In this document: positions 18,206 through 27,250 of the stretch, piece by piece
How positions within the stretch are numbered: position 1 is the first letter of the stretch
How the letters are laid out: each line of letters begins with the position of its first letter
From: Pedobacter sp. SYP-B3415
GTDB lineage: Bacteria; Bacteroidota; Bacteroidia; Sphingobacteriales; Sphingobacteriaceae
Direction: 5' to 3'
NCBI RefSeq assembly: GCF_004138205.1
Contig: NZ_RXNQ01000003.1
Span: 103,649-167,648 of the forward strand
DNA: 64,000 nt
The notes under the pieces: model-generated
Database searches by the model: none
Told to the model about the DNA's origin: nothing
What the model saw: only the letters and a program-made list of their open reading frames with translations
Position numbers and translations under genes: made by a program

Positions 18206-19078
18206 TTAATTGCTGATCTTGTTTACCACCAGGTCATCAAAATAAATGTAGCTGGTTTGGCTTGACCCCCAGACCGCAACATCTTTTCCGCCACGGAAAT
18301 TATGGAATGACAACCGGTTGATCAGTCGCTGAGCATCATTCGTGGTCCAACGGATAGCCTGGTCGAGTACCGTTGTGCCGTTAATGCGCACCTGTACCCA
18401 GCCATTTTTATTTGATCCGGTATTACTTTTCACATAAAGGTGCACATTATAGGTTGCACCTTTGGCGAGACTGCCGGCCGAGGGGTATGACTTGTTGAAG
18501 GTATCGCCACATGGGCCCGCCATGTCTCTGTGGTATACATAAGGCTGAAAGAAAACCCTGCTGCCCGTATTGTACCACATCAGCCTCAGGCTGCCGCCGT
18601 TGCCGTCTGTTGGAACATCGCAGCCCGTATTGCCTTCGCCGATCAGAAACCCGAATCCGACCTTTCCCCCGCGGCTCCAGTCGAAGTCGCTGTGAAAACG
18701 GATCTTAAAATCTGCTTCATAGGCAGAGCCATCAGAAATGTCTACTTGCGAGATAAGTCCGTTCGAAACCGAATTAGGCATCAGTGTGGCCCGTGCCCAG
18801 TTACCTGAGATCCAGGCCCGGCTTTCGTTCCAGCCCTGCAGCGTGGCGCCACCAAAATCGGCACTAGCCTCGCCATACGTAAAGGTTCCGTCGCTGTGGT
18901 TAAACTGGGTATTGATGTAGCTTGGCCAGACCTGGGCTGTGCTGGCGGAGGCACTTTTTTCGGGCGTCCCTGCTGCGTCCTGTTGCGGCGCCTCATTTTT
19001 CCGACAGCCTTGAAGGCTGAATAATACAGTCATTGCAAGTGCCCACGACCGGACAATTTGTTTCTTGTTTGTCTTCAT
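18206..19078 (-). CDS. Polysaccharide lyase family 14-like lipoprotein
   Basis: A 290-aa lipoprotein (hydrophobic leader, lipobox-like LQGC with Cys25). The body resembles PL14-type jelly-roll domains: WISGNWARATLMPNSVSNG, a central GGKVGFGFLIGEG block, SLRLMWYNTGSRVFFQPYVYH, then KGATYNVHLYVKSNTG and WVQVRINGTTVLDQ, and a terminal YIYFDDLVV strand. Such enzymes cleave uronic-acid polymers such as alginate by beta-elimination. The fold assignment is more secure than the activity. It is on the same strand as, but over 600 bp from, the GH172 gene. Confidence 0.68.
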   Translation of the reverse strand: MKTNKKQIVRSWALAMTVLFSLQGCRKNEAPQQDAAGTPEKSASASTAQVWPSYINTQFNHSDGTFTYGEASADFGGATLQGWNESRAWISGNWARATLMPNSVSNGLISQVDISDGSAYEADFKIRFHSDFDWSRGGKVGFGFLIGEGNTGCDVPTDGNGGSLRLMWYNTGSRVFFQPYVYHRDMAGPCGDTFNKSYPSAGSLAKGATYNVHLYVKSNTGSNKNGWVQVRINGTTVLDQAIRWTTNDAQRLINRLSFHNFRGGKDVAVWGSSQTSYIYFDDLVVNKISN

Positions 19079-19557
19079 TTTGGTTAGGATTGATTGTAAT
19101 TAACGAGTTGAATTTACAGGGCCTGTCCTTGACAAGCCGCTGCCATGCATTGGTTTTTAAATCCGGGGCCGGCCCCCGCTAAATATCTGGTTAGACCCAA
19201 ATATAAGCTAACCGAAGTCGAAAAATCAAAAAAATTACACTTAAATACTTGTCTATCAACAAATTACAACGCAACACGATACGTTTTAGCAGCACACTGA
19301 CCAGCAGCTAACAGGCTGGTAAGCCGGCTTATAGATCGAAGGCCGGCGTGCACAACGATACGCTTAAATAACACGACAATTTTTCCGGCAAAAGATCAGG
19401 AAATCGAAGTTTTTAGAAAGCCGGGCCTGAAGCATGGCATTCAAGGCAGTCCGGCTGTACGCTGTAGCGCTCGTTCCTCGCGGCTGCCGCTCCCATCCGG
19501 TTTAGTTAACCAGGGTCCCGCCATCCATCGGAGCCGATAGCTGCATTCCGCCTGATG
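19079..19557. other. Gene-free stretch between two carbohydrate enzymes
   Basis: I see no gene. The segment next to 19078 is presumably the promoter region of the PL14-like gene. The far end runs into the dispersed repeat at 19558-19664. Open frames here are short and unlike protein. Confidence 0.5.
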
Positions 19558-19664
19558 AAGGAGCCCCTGCGGCGGTGAGCGGTCAGATACCACAGCTTTA
19601 CATTTATTGAAAACCGAAAGGCTATATACTTTCGCAAGACTATCCCCGAACAACGGTGAGTCTT
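19558..19664 (-). repeat. Dispersed intergenic repeat, copy A
   Basis: Read on the minus strand this 107-bp segment aligns over its whole length with 49795-49902, by eye at roughly three-quarters identity. Shared blocks include TTGCGAAAG, an ACCGCTCACCGCCGCA block and GGGCTCCTTC. The GC-rich block can be read as a peptide (RSPPQGLL), but the frames are short and lack a plausible start. Confidence 0.65.
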
Positions 19665-19665
19665 A

Positions 19666-19693
19666 AATAAAAAACCCGGCTGTGAGCCGGGTT
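19666..19693 (-). terminator. Intrinsic terminator of the GH172 gene
   Basis: 9-bp stem AACCCGGCT/AGCCGGGTT (19673-19681, 19685-19693), 3-nt loop; on the minus strand it is followed by TTTTATT. It lies 10 bp past the gene's stop codon. Confidence 0.85.
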
Positions 19694-19702
19694 CGGTTTT
19701 TT

Positions 19703-20881
19703 TTACTTGTTTTTCCAGAGTGTCGGACCATTGCCCGAGTTCTTCCGCCATTCGTGACGCCATTTGTGCATGTCGATAAAGTCGACAAACGGCATTGGTT
19801 TTCTTCCTGCCTTATCAGGAATACCGGGTACGCCAACAGCCTGGCTCTGGTACCAGTAGGCTACGCTGGCAAGATCCAGTGTGAGCACATTGTTGTGTCC
19901 ATGCTCAATGCTGAACCGGAGCGCTTTATCGAAATACACCGGATCTGTAATATGAAACCTGTACAAATGCGTGCGGCCAAGCCAACCGGCGTCATTGTTT
20001 ACGCGGGGGTAGCCGAAATATGGGTGCGTATAAACCGTCTTCGGGCACCAGGCCGTGTTAAAATAATCCTCCGTGCCGGTTCCCAGCAAAGTGGGTTTTT
20101 CGGCCCCGTCAATAAAAAACATGTCATCCCCTTCACCATACCACATCGGTGTAGGAGAATGCACGTAATAGTTCACACCCACAAAGTGCCCTTTTCCTTT
20201 TATATCGGCGATCAGGTAATTATCTTTTCCGGTGGTATTGGTTCCGGGCTTGCCAAGGGTAGACCATTCATTCTCTCCGCTTTCGGGTGCTTCAGTCAGT
20301 TTGCGGTTGTACCAGGCATGGAAGCGACCGGTATTGGCGGGGAGTTTGTCCATTTCAACGTAATCTACAAAGTAGTAGAATGAGTTGATGTCTTTACCCG
20401 CCTGGTTTTCAATCTCGATACGGGCGCCTTTAGAAAAAGGCATCGTAAAATAACTCACCATGCCCCGCCCCTGCACCGGACTGGCTGATAACGGCAAGGC
20501 TGTATAGTCATAAGACTCTTCCCAGCCTTGTCCGAAGAAGGGGCCGATTGGCGATACCACAGAGGCGGTATCATTTCCATCCCAATACATGCGGATAATT
20601 ACATCATTTCGGCTCAGGTTCTGAGGCTCGGGCGCCATGGTGATCCAGATATGGTTAATCATACCGGCACCTTTTACCTCGAAGATCGTTTTACGCTGTT
20701 TATCGGGTATCCTCATGAAGTCGTCGTTTGCACCGGTTCTGTCATGGCTGCTTACCCGGCGCGACCGCATGCCCTGCTGGATCTGCGCCAGCGCAGACAG
20801 GTCATTATTGAGCACCTGCGCTTCGGCCGTAAAGGCTGTGACAAGACACAGCCACAAAAAAATAAAAGTCTGTTTTTTCAT
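19703..20881 (-). CDS. Secreted glycoside hydrolase family 172 (DUF2961) protein
   Basis: A 392-aa exported enzyme: signal peptide at residues 1-21 (ends FTAEAQ), then a DUF2961/GH172 double jelly-roll. Recognisable blocks are RRVSSHDRTGANDDF, VKGAGMINHIWITM, RMYWDGNDTASVVSPIGPFFG and FIDGAEKPTLLGTGTEDYFN. The GTEDYF block holds acidic residues conserved in the family. Characterised GH172 enzymes act on arabinofuranoside or fructofuranoside linkages (for example difructose dianhydride and D-arabinan). The substrate here is unknown. Transcription is divergent from map and ends at a strong terminator. Confidence 0.88.
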   Translation of the reverse strand: MKKQTFIFLWLCLVTAFTAEAQVLNNDLSALAQIQQGMRSRRVSSHDRTGANDDFMRIPDKQRKTIFEVKGAGMINHIWITMAPEPQNLSRNDVIIRMYWDGNDTASVVSPIGPFFGQGWEESYDYTALPLSASPVQGRGMVSYFTMPFSKGARIEIENQAGKDINSFYYFVDYVEMDKLPANTGRFHAWYNRKLTEAPESGENEWSTLGKPGTNTTGKDNYLIADIKGKGHFVGVNYYVHSPTPMWYGEGDDMFFIDGAEKPTLLGTGTEDYFNTAWCPKTVYTHPYFGYPRVNNDAGWLGRTHLYRFHITDPVYFDKALRFSIEHGHNNVLTLDLASVAYWYQSQAVGVPGIPDKAGRKPMPFVDFIDMHKWRHEWRKNSGNGPTLWKNK

Positions 20882-21052
20882 TTCGGGTTTTATTTTTGGT
20901 TCAGGGATGAAAGTACAAAAAAATGCATTTACACGCTACTTAAATGTTTAAGCAAATTTTCAAAGTGCGTGTTTAGCATTACAAAGACATTCCGTTTGTC
21001 GAAAATATCCAATACCTCTAAATGAGATTGACGCACCTTTGCAGGCAAAAAA

Positions 21053-21820
21053 ATGTCGATCAGCAACGAAAACGAAATGGCCGGAATGGCCCGTGTGTCT
21101 GAGGCTGTGGCCTCCGCCCTTTTTGCCATGAAGCAGCATGCCCGGGTCGGGATGAGCACACTTGAGCTGGATAACTTTGGCGCCTCATTGCTTGAGCAGA
21201 GCGGAGCGCGCTCAGCCCCCAGAGAAACCTACGGTTTTCCGGGTGCAACCTGTATCAGTATGAATGGGGAGGTTGCACATGGTGTGCCGGCGGCAGACCG
21301 CATTTTGCAGGAGGGTGATCTGATCAACATTGATGTATCTGCCGAACTTGATGGCTACTGGGCAGATAACGGCGGCTCATTTATAGTCGGACGCGACATT
21401 CATGGTCACATGCCCCTGGTCAATGCCTCCAAGACAATCCTGCTTGATGCGATTGCACGCATACGGAGCGGACAACGCGTAAATGAAACCGGAAAGTTTA
21501 TACAGGACCGGGCGGGGCGCCTTGGTTATACCGTGATAAAAAACCTGACCGGACACGGTATTGGCCGTAAACTTCACGAATCGCCGGGTATTGAAAACTA
21601 TTATGAACGCGGTAACCGCGACTGGTTCGGCAAAAATATGGTTGTAGCCATTGAAACTTTTATTTCTACACGTTCAACATTCGCGGATACCGCAGCCGAC
21701 AACTGGACGCTTTGCGGTAACCGCGGCGGTTATGTTGCACAATTTGAGCACACCATCATGGTTACCCGCGATAAGGCTCCGGTCATTTTAACCACGGCTA
21801 ACAACATCAGTAACTGGTAG
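21053..21820 (+). CDS. map: Type I methionine aminopeptidase
   Basis: A 255-aa metalloprotease that removes the initiator methionine from nascent proteins. All five metal ligands of the pita-bread fold are visible: Asp94 (NIDVS), Asp105 (DGYWADNGG), His168 (GHGIGRKLHE), Glu201 (AIETF) and Glu232 (EHTIMVT). The substrate-contacting His76 lies in AHGVP. These sit three positions below the E. coli numbering, so the protein is colinear with that enzyme. It stands alone rather than in a ribosomal-protein operon, so a second map copy elsewhere in the genome is likely. Confidence 0.93.
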   Translation: MSISNENEMAGMARVSEAVASALFAMKQHARVGMSTLELDNFGASLLEQSGARSAPRETYGFPGATCISMNGEVAHGVPAADRILQEGDLINIDVSAELDGYWADNGGSFIVGRDIHGHMPLVNASKTILLDAIARIRSGQRVNETGKFIQDRAGRLGYTVIKNLTGHGIGRKLHESPGIENYYERGNRDWFGKNMVVAIETFISTRSTFADTAADNWTLCGNRGGYVAQFEHTIMVTRDKAPVILTTANNISNW

Positions 21821-22193
21821 GCTTGGCTACCGGTTTTTCAGTGGGGTATTCTTACCCTGCTGATAAGAAAAACGAAACATTTTTTGGGTATATTTGTTAA
21901 AGACATACTTCGTTAGGCTTTACGCGGCCAACCGGACAATTTTATCCGAAACCTCATTATCTGTTCATCTGAATTCGCTCCAGATTCTGCTATTACCGTT
22001 CTCTGTTTCCCCCGGTTTTAACAGGGAGAAATTAGGCTCTCAACATCCGTTAACGCTTTCCTGCCTGTGTCAGACCATCGGGCTGACATAATCGTCTGCA
22101 GCCTTTATCTGGCAGGTGCAGCAAAGATTTATCGGGCATGATAACAATTAGCGCGATTACAAAGGAATCAATGTTGAATCAAACCTGAGAAAC
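21821..22193. other. Gene-free stretch upstream of an ECF sigma factor
   Basis: No gene or clear terminator was seen. A 65-codon open frame at 21894-22091 has no protein-like features. The promoter of the sigma gene at 22194 should lie here, but I find no TAnnTTTG box, so transcription may depend on another sigma factor. Confidence 0.45.
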
Positions 22194-22742
22194 ATGAATA
22201 CAAATGCGATCACCCTTGAATCATCCATCTGCAAGTATCGGAATTCGCTTAAAAATTACGCCCTGCGGTTTACGCACAATATCGATGATGCCGAAGACCT
22301 ATTGCAGGAGACCATGCTGAAAGCGCTGCGTTACGCAAATCTTTACAAAGACGGGACGAACCTGAAAGCCTGGCTTTACACCATTTTACGTAATACGTTC
22401 ATCAATAGCTACCGGAGCAAAGCGAAATGGACGGCGGTTATCGAAGTAAACGAAGACCTGTCCTCGCAGCAGCTTCGTTCCAGTGCAAGCGCTAACCTTG
22501 CAGAGAACAAATTTATGCGCGGAGACATCCAGACGGCCCTTGGTTCACTTTCAGAAGAATACCGGATACCATTTCTTCGGTACTTTGAGGGCTACAAGTA
22601 CCATGAGATTGCTGTGGAATTGTCTATCCCTATCGGTACTGTTAAGACCAGAATCTTCATGGCAAGACAACATCTGAAAAACAAACTGCGCATGTATAGC
22701 GATACATACCGTAAACGCGGTGCCTGGCAGGCAAAACACTAG
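22194..22742 (+). CDS. ECF RNA polymerase sigma factor (orphan, paralogue of 38120-38665)
   Basis: A 182-aa sigma-70 family protein with region 2 (about 15-75, IDDAEDLLQETMLKALRYANLY, then GTNLKAWLYTILRNTFINSYR) and region 4 (about 115-170, LSEEYRIPFLRYFEGYKYHEIAVELSIPIGTVKTRIFMARQ). No anti-sigma gene is adjacent. It is clearly paralogous to the sigma factor at 38120-38665. In Sphingobacteria such factors often respond to general or envelope stress. It may be transcribed with the DUF6134 gene 100 bp downstream. Confidence 0.92.
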   Translation: MNTNAITLESSICKYRNSLKNYALRFTHNIDDAEDLLQETMLKALRYANLYKDGTNLKAWLYTILRNTFINSYRSKAKWTAVIEVNEDLSSQQLRSSASANLAENKFMRGDIQTALGSLSEEYRIPFLRYFEGYKYHEIAVELSIPIGTVKTRIFMARQHLKNKLRMYSDTYRKRGAWQAKH

Positions 22743-22842
22743 CCCGGTATTTTTTTTCTTTTTTTGTTCAGCGCGTGGGGGTATAGCCCCCATGTGTTGT
22801 ATTAGGGTCATATCAGCTTAGAACACACATTTAAAAAGTTAT

Positions 22843-23529
22843 ATGATTCCAGCACTTACCATCTGGCTGTACAAAAAGTTTATTTGTCCAGCCCTGCTCA
22901 GGCGAAACATCACGCCGCCTGTGCTTCCAGATCTGACAATTTTGAAACGGGCCGCTCTGCCTCTGTTCTTCATGGTCCTGCTCTGCCTTATTGTGTCTGC
23001 CCAGGAAAACAGCACGACCTACCGAATTATTCACAAAGGAGACCAGATAGGCAGCATGCAATTCGTAAAAAAGGTAACTGGCGATGACCTTCACCTCAGG
23101 ATGACCTCCCAGATCAGAACGAGCCTGCTTTTCAGCATTCGTGTGAGCACGACTGATCAGGCGCATTTCAGCAAAGGAAGACTGCTGAGCTCAAATGTCT
23201 GCCGCATCGTCAATGGCAAGGAAAAAGACCGCAAGAAAACCTGGCTCTGCAGCGACGACTATAAAATTGTCTCGGGCGAAAAAACAAAATCCTTCAAATC
23301 TCCTATTGCGTACAACATGATGCTGCTATATTGTAAAGAACCGGTCAACATCAACCAGGTGTATTCAGACAACTTTCAGCAATTTGTTGCCATTCAAAAA
23401 ACCGGTGCGCACAGTTACCGTATCAAACTGCCCGACGGGAATTTCAACGATTATTATTTCGCCAATGGTATCTGTCAGCGCGTAGTTGTGCACCATACTC
23501 TGTACACCATCCAAATGGAACTTGCCTGA
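22843..23529 (+). CDS. DUF6134 family exported protein
   Basis: A 228-aa protein with a hydrophobic segment at about residues 36-52 (LPLFFMVLLCLIVSAQ) that works as a signal peptide or anchor; a shorter start nearer this segment is possible because the N-terminal 30 residues are atypical for an export signal. The rest is beta-rich (TYRIIHKGDQIGSMQFVKK, then LLSSNVCRIVNGKEK, then SYRIKLPDGNFNDYYFANG), matching DUF6134, a family of unknown role. It starts a gene series that runs with short gaps or overlaps to 29128. Confidence 0.72.
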   Translation: MIPALTIWLYKKFICPALLRRNITPPVLPDLTILKRAALPLFFMVLLCLIVSAQENSTTYRIIHKGDQIGSMQFVKKVTGDDLHLRMTSQIRTSLLFSIRVSTTDQAHFSKGRLLSSNVCRIVNGKEKDRKKTWLCSDDYKIVSGEKTKSFKSPIAYNMMLLYCKEPVNINQVYSDNFQQFVAIQKTGAHSYRIKLPDGNFNDYYFANGICQRVVVHHTLYTIQMELA

Positions 23530-23540
23530 ACCCCGAAACT

Positions 23541-24533
23541 ATGACAACAGAACAACACGTATTTGTGAGCGGGGCGAGCGGCTTTATTGGCCGCAGCCTC
23601 TGCCTGGAACTGGCACGGCGTGGCCATATTGTTCACGCGCTTTGCCGGAACATCACTCACCCGTTTTTACCGCAACATAACAATATCCGGTTTTTTCGCG
23701 GCGATATCCTGGAGAAAGAAACCTTATCTGCTGCCATGGAAGGCTGCGTACAGGTTTATCATACTGCTGCCCTGGCGAAAATGTGGTGCAAAAATACCGA
23801 TGATTTTTACCAGGTTAATGTAACGGGCACACGCCATGTGCTTGAAGCGGCGGTCCGCCAAAACATACACCGCATCGTATACACATCGACCTGCGGGGTA
23901 TGGGGTCCCACCGTTAAGTATCCGATGTCTGAAGATGACCCGCGGATCGGCGGTTTTCCTATTCATTATGAACGCACGAAGTACCTGGCGGAACTTGAGG
24001 TAAGAAAATGGGTCCAAAGCGGACTCGACGTTGTAATCGTCAACCCTTCCCGTGTATATGGCGAAGGCCCGGTTACAGACAGCAACACAGTAAGCAAAAT
24101 GGTAAGCGGTTACCTGAAAGGGCGGTGGCGGGTCATCCCCGGTACGGGAGAAAACGTAGCGAACTATGCTTTCTTAGATGACGTAGTGCAGGGGCACCTT
24201 AAAGCCATGCTGCATGGCGAAGCCGGCGAAAGGTATATTCTCGGCGGCGAAGACATCAGCTTTAACCAGTTTTTTGGCGCGCTGGCGCGCTTATCCGGAC
24301 ATAAACGCCGCTTGTTCCATGTACCGGTGCCGGTAATTAAAGCTTACAGCAGGTTTGAAAAGCTTAAATCTGCACTGACAGGTCTGCCGCCTCACTTTCT
24401 GCCGGAGTTTGCCGACCGGTTAAATGCCGATCAGAAATACAGCAGCACCAAGGCTATCACACGACTGGGTTATCAAATTACGCCTTTCGCCGAAGGGTTA
24501 AAGAGAACAATTGAACACATTCAAAATCACTAA
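23541..24533 (+). CDS. NAD(P)-dependent epimerase/dehydratase (extended SDR)
   Basis: A 330-aa Rossmann-fold enzyme. It has a nucleotide-binding GASGFIG motif at residues 11-17 and the catalytic Tyr143/Lys147 in HYERTKYLAE with Ser116 in YTSTC. The NPSRVYGEGP motif and overall pattern resemble dihydroflavonol-4-reductase/3-beta-HSD-like members more than sugar epimerases. The substrate is unknown; a lipid, isoprenoid or aromatic ketone is possible. It lies 11 bp after the DUF6134 gene and 2 bp before the next reductase. Confidence 0.85.
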   Translation: MTTEQHVFVSGASGFIGRSLCLELARRGHIVHALCRNITHPFLPQHNNIRFFRGDILEKETLSAAMEGCVQVYHTAALAKMWCKNTDDFYQVNVTGTRHVLEAAVRQNIHRIVYTSTCGVWGPTVKYPMSEDDPRIGGFPIHYERTKYLAELEVRKWVQSGLDVVIVNPSRVYGEGPVTDSNTVSKMVSGYLKGRWRVIPGTGENVANYAFLDDVVQGHLKAMLHGEAGERYILGGEDISFNQFFGALARLSGHKRRLFHVPVPVIKAYSRFEKLKSALTGLPPHFLPEFADRLNADQKYSSTKAITRLGYQITPFAEGLKRTIEHIQNH

Positions 24534-24535
24534 GA

Positions 24536-25336
24536 ATGAACACACAAACTGCATTGGTTACAGGTGCCAGCGAGGGCCTGGGCAAATCATTTGCTTTTGA
24601 ACTTGCGGGCCGTGGCTTCCACCTGGTGCTTGTGGCTTTGCCTAAAACCGGTCTTCCTGAGCTGGCCAGGTACATCCGCATTAATTTCAACGTCAAGGTG
24701 GATATTTTTGAGACCGACCTTACGGCAAGCAACAGTTGTACATCCATTTTTAAAGAACTGGCTAACCGGAGTATCTATCCCGGTATACTTATTAACAACG
24801 CGGGTCTGGGCAACTGGTCATGGTTTGCAGACAAGTCAATCAGCTTTTACAAAACGCAGATCGATCTGAATATAACAAGTACTGTCTTGCTGAGCAGGCT
24901 TTTCCTGGAACAGCCCTGCCGCCCAGAAAAGTTATACTTGTTGAATGTTGGCAGTCTGGGTGGACAGTTCATCGTTCCTAAAAAGCAGGTTTATGGGGCT
25001 ACAAAATCTTTTATCAGCTATTTTACACGCTCACTTCAACTGGAACTGGCCGGATCTGGAGTGCAGGTAAGTCTGTTAAGTCCGGGCGGTATCCATACAA
25101 AACCTGAACTGCTCGTGATGAACCACAGTCTGAAAGGAATTTCGGCCGCAAGTATCCTGGAACCTGACCAGGTTGCGCGCGAAGCAATAGACGGACTTTT
25201 TAAAGGCAAACGGGAAATTGTTCCGGGCGTATTGAACCGCCTGATGGTTTTCCTGGATCATATCCTGCCGGCGATGGTAAAAACGCTGATCATTCGTAAG
25301 AAACTGCGGGTAATTTTAAAACAGAGCAATCCATGA
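24536..25336 (+). CDS. Classical short-chain dehydrogenase/reductase
   Basis: A 266-aa SDR: cofactor motif TGASEGLG (9-16), NNAG (87-90), catalytic Ser140, Tyr153 and Lys157 (YGATK), and an SPGGIHT loop. The C-terminus (VFLDHILPAMVKTLIIRKKL) is hydrophobic/basic and may associate with the membrane. Its stop overlaps the next gene's start (ATGA), so the genes are translationally coupled. With the preceding reductase it probably performs two steps on one unknown substrate. Confidence 0.87.
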   Translation: MNTQTALVTGASEGLGKSFAFELAGRGFHLVLVALPKTGLPELARYIRINFNVKVDIFETDLTASNSCTSIFKELANRSIYPGILINNAGLGNWSWFADKSISFYKTQIDLNITSTVLLSRLFLEQPCRPEKLYLLNVGSLGGQFIVPKKQVYGATKSFISYFTRSLQLELAGSGVQVSLLSPGGIHTKPELLVMNHSLKGISAASILEPDQVAREAIDGLFKGKREIVPGVLNRLMVFLDHILPAMVKTLIIRKKLRVILKQSNP

Positions 25337-25620
25337 TATTTTCCTTTTCAGCATACACCCTTTTGACCAGCCTGCGCAGATTTTTCGGAACAAACTGCAG
25401 CCCAGGTCGGATGCACAACACCATTCACTTAACGCTTCCGGCGGGAAATGTCTGTTTTTATGTGGAGCCCGATCACAGCTGCCATATCAGCTGTGGCCGC
25501 CTGCAATTCATGATTGATCTGGATCCGCACACAGATCTGACCGAAGAAAGTTACGTCAGGTTATTCATGCAGCACAATCTGCTTGCGGCAGAAGCACCAC
25601 TAATTTTTGAAGGGCAATGA
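25333..25620 (+). CDS. Small protein of unknown function (95 aa), coupled in the sigma/FecR operon
   Basis: I do not recognise a family. The gene overlaps the SDR by 4 bp at its start and the ECF sigma gene by 4 bp at its end, strong evidence that it is a real coupled gene. It has no signal peptide. The centre contains FYVEPDHSCHISCGRLQFMIDLD with Cys and His residues, and the C-terminus is helical (EESYVRLFMQHNLLAAE). It could modulate the reductases or the sigma factor; nothing in the sequence decides this. Confidence 0.7.
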   Translation: MIFSFSAYTLLTSLRRFFGTNCSPGRMHNTIHLTLPAGNVCFYVEPDHSCHISCGRLQFMIDLDPHTDLTEESYVRLFMQHNLLAAEAPLIFEGQ

Positions 25621-26279
25621 ATATAGCGTTACGGCTTAAGAATACACCTGCCACTGCTAAATTGAGGGAAAGCCTGTATCTTAGCGCCCGTCAATTATCA
25701 ATAGTTGTGCAACCAGACGATTACACGCGCATCGACCAGATCAAACAGGGGCATAAGGCTGCTTTTGACCAGGTGTTTCTTGAATTTTATAAACACCTGC
25801 ATGCCTATGCGAACAATATGCTCAAAGACAGTGATGCGGCAGAAGAAGCCGTTCAAAATGTATTTTGCAGGATTTGGGAACGACGTGCACAACTGAATGC
25901 AGAGGGATACCTTAAATCGTTCCTATACCGTGCAGTACATAATGAATGTCTGAACAACCTCAAACATCAAAAAGTGCGCAGCGCCTTTCAACTGCATTAC
26001 GCTAATGAGCCTGCCGAAAGTCCGGCTCCTGACGAGCACATGCAGGCATCAGAACTGGAACGTCAGATCTTTCAGGCCATTGAGGAGCTGCCGCTGAAGT
26101 GCCGGGAAATTTTTCGGATGAGCCGCATGGAACAGCTTCGTTACCATGAAATAGCAACAGCTTTAAATATATCAGTTAAAACCGTAGAGAATCAAATGGG
26201 CAAAGCATTACGCGTGCTGCGGGTAAAACTTGCAGACTTCCTGCCCCTGTTCTTCGCCTTTTTACTTGAACGCATATGA
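25617..26279 (+). CDS. ECF sigma factor of a FecR-linked unit
   Basis: A 220-aa sigma factor. Region 2 is at about 50-115 (FDQVFLEFYKHLHAYANNMLKDSDAAEEAVQNVFCRIWE), region 4 at about 140-205 (ELPLKCREIFRMSRMEQLRYHEIATALNISVKTVENQMGKALR). The N-terminal 30 residues are longer than usual. Such factors are normally held by a FecR anti-sigma factor and released on an outer-membrane signal. The start overlaps the upstream stop (ATGA) and the stop overlaps the FecR start (ATGA). Confidence 0.92.
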   Translation: MNIALRLKNTPATAKLRESLYLSARQLSIVVQPDDYTRIDQIKQGHKAAFDQVFLEFYKHLHAYANNMLKDSDAAEEAVQNVFCRIWERRAQLNAEGYLKSFLYRAVHNECLNNLKHQKVRSAFQLHYANEPAESPAPDEHMQASELERQIFQAIEELPLKCREIFRMSRMEQLRYHEIATALNISVKTVENQMGKALRVLRVKLADFLPLFFAFLLERI

Positions 26280-27250
26280 CCAGAAAGAATATAGCTGTAA
26301 ATGACGATTTGCTTGTAAAGTACCTGCTTAATGAGGCAAGTTCAGCCGAGCGTGCTGCCGTTGAGGACTGGTTAACCGAAAAACCGGAACACCGCCGGCA
26401 CCTGGAACAATTCCGCATCATACTGCAAAAAAGTGAACTTCGTCCCGACAATGCCCTTGATGCTGAGGCAGCGCTGTTAAGGCTGAACCGCCGGCTTGAA
26501 CAGGAGCAGTACCCTGCCAAACCGGCAGGATGGCGCATTAGCCGCAGGCTGATCAGCACTGCCGCGATGTTTGTCCTGCTTGCCGGACTTGGCTGGATAA
26601 CCTACTACAGCATGTTTGGCCGGCTTACTCAGATCAATATCAGCACGACAGATCTCGTAAAACAGGATACGCTTCCCGACGGCACATTTGCAACATTAAA
26701 TAAACACTCTTCACTTTCCTACCCCAATCGGTTCACAGGCGGCATCAGACAGGTGAAACTTCAGGGTGAGGCCTTTTTTAACGTAAGCCCGGATAAATCG
26801 CAGCCCTTTATTATCACCGTTAACGATATCCGGGTCCGTGTAGTGGGAACCTCCTTTAACGTCAGGAGCCGGAACGGGGAAACAACGGTAACCGTGGCGA
26901 GCGGAAAGGTTGAAGTCAGCCGGAATAAAAAATCGGTGGCACTGACAGCCGGGCAGAAAACACGCGTTACGAATGATACCATGGAGCTGCCCAGGTTGCA
27001 GAACTCGGGAGCCCTCTATAATTATTATGTAAGCGGGACCATTGTCTGCGACAACACACCGCTCGGCGAGCTCATTCCCGTGCTTAATGACAAGTTTGAT
27101 GCTGATCTGACAACAGGCCGTCCGGAACTGAACAAGCTGCCAATCAGCACCACGTTTCGCGACGAAAGCCTGCAGGAAATTATCGGCATTATATCAGAAA
27201 CATTTGGTCTTCGTGTTGAGTATCGCGGTAAGCAGATTATACTGAAATAA
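26276..27250 (+). CDS. FecR family anti-sigma factor
   Basis: A 324-aa single-pass membrane protein: a cytoplasmic anti-sigma part (1-85, DDLLVKYLLNEASSAERAAVEDWL), a TM helix at about 92-110 (LISTAAMFVLLAGLGWITYY), a periplasmic FecR domain (about 120-230, LPDGTFATLNKHSSLSYPNRF, then GEAFFNVSPDKSQPFII) and a C-terminal DUF4974-like domain (about 255-320). It should keep the upstream sigma factor inactive until an outer-membrane protein signals. The downstream gene starts at the very next base after its stop. Confidence 0.92.
   Translation: MTRKNIAVNDDLLVKYLLNEASSAERAAVEDWLTEKPEHRRHLEQFRIILQKSELRPDNALDAEAALLRLNRRLEQEQYPAKPAGWRISRRLISTAAMFVLLAGLGWITYYSMFGRLTQINISTTDLVKQDTLPDGTFATLNKHSSLSYPNRFTGGIRQVKLQGEAFFNVSPDKSQPFIITVNDIRVRVVGTSFNVRSRNGETTVTVASGKVEVSRNKKSVALTAGQKTRVTNDTMELPRLQNSGALYNYYVSGTIVCDNTPLGELIPVLNDKFDADLTTGRPELNKLPISTTFRDESLQEIIGIISETFGLRVEYRGKQIILK

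Noticed and set aside
22776..22794. GGGGG/CCCCC hairpin after the sigma gene at 22194
   Set aside because: The T-rich tract lies before, not after, the hairpin, so it does not fit an intrinsic terminator on either strand; transcription may run on into the DUF6134 gene.
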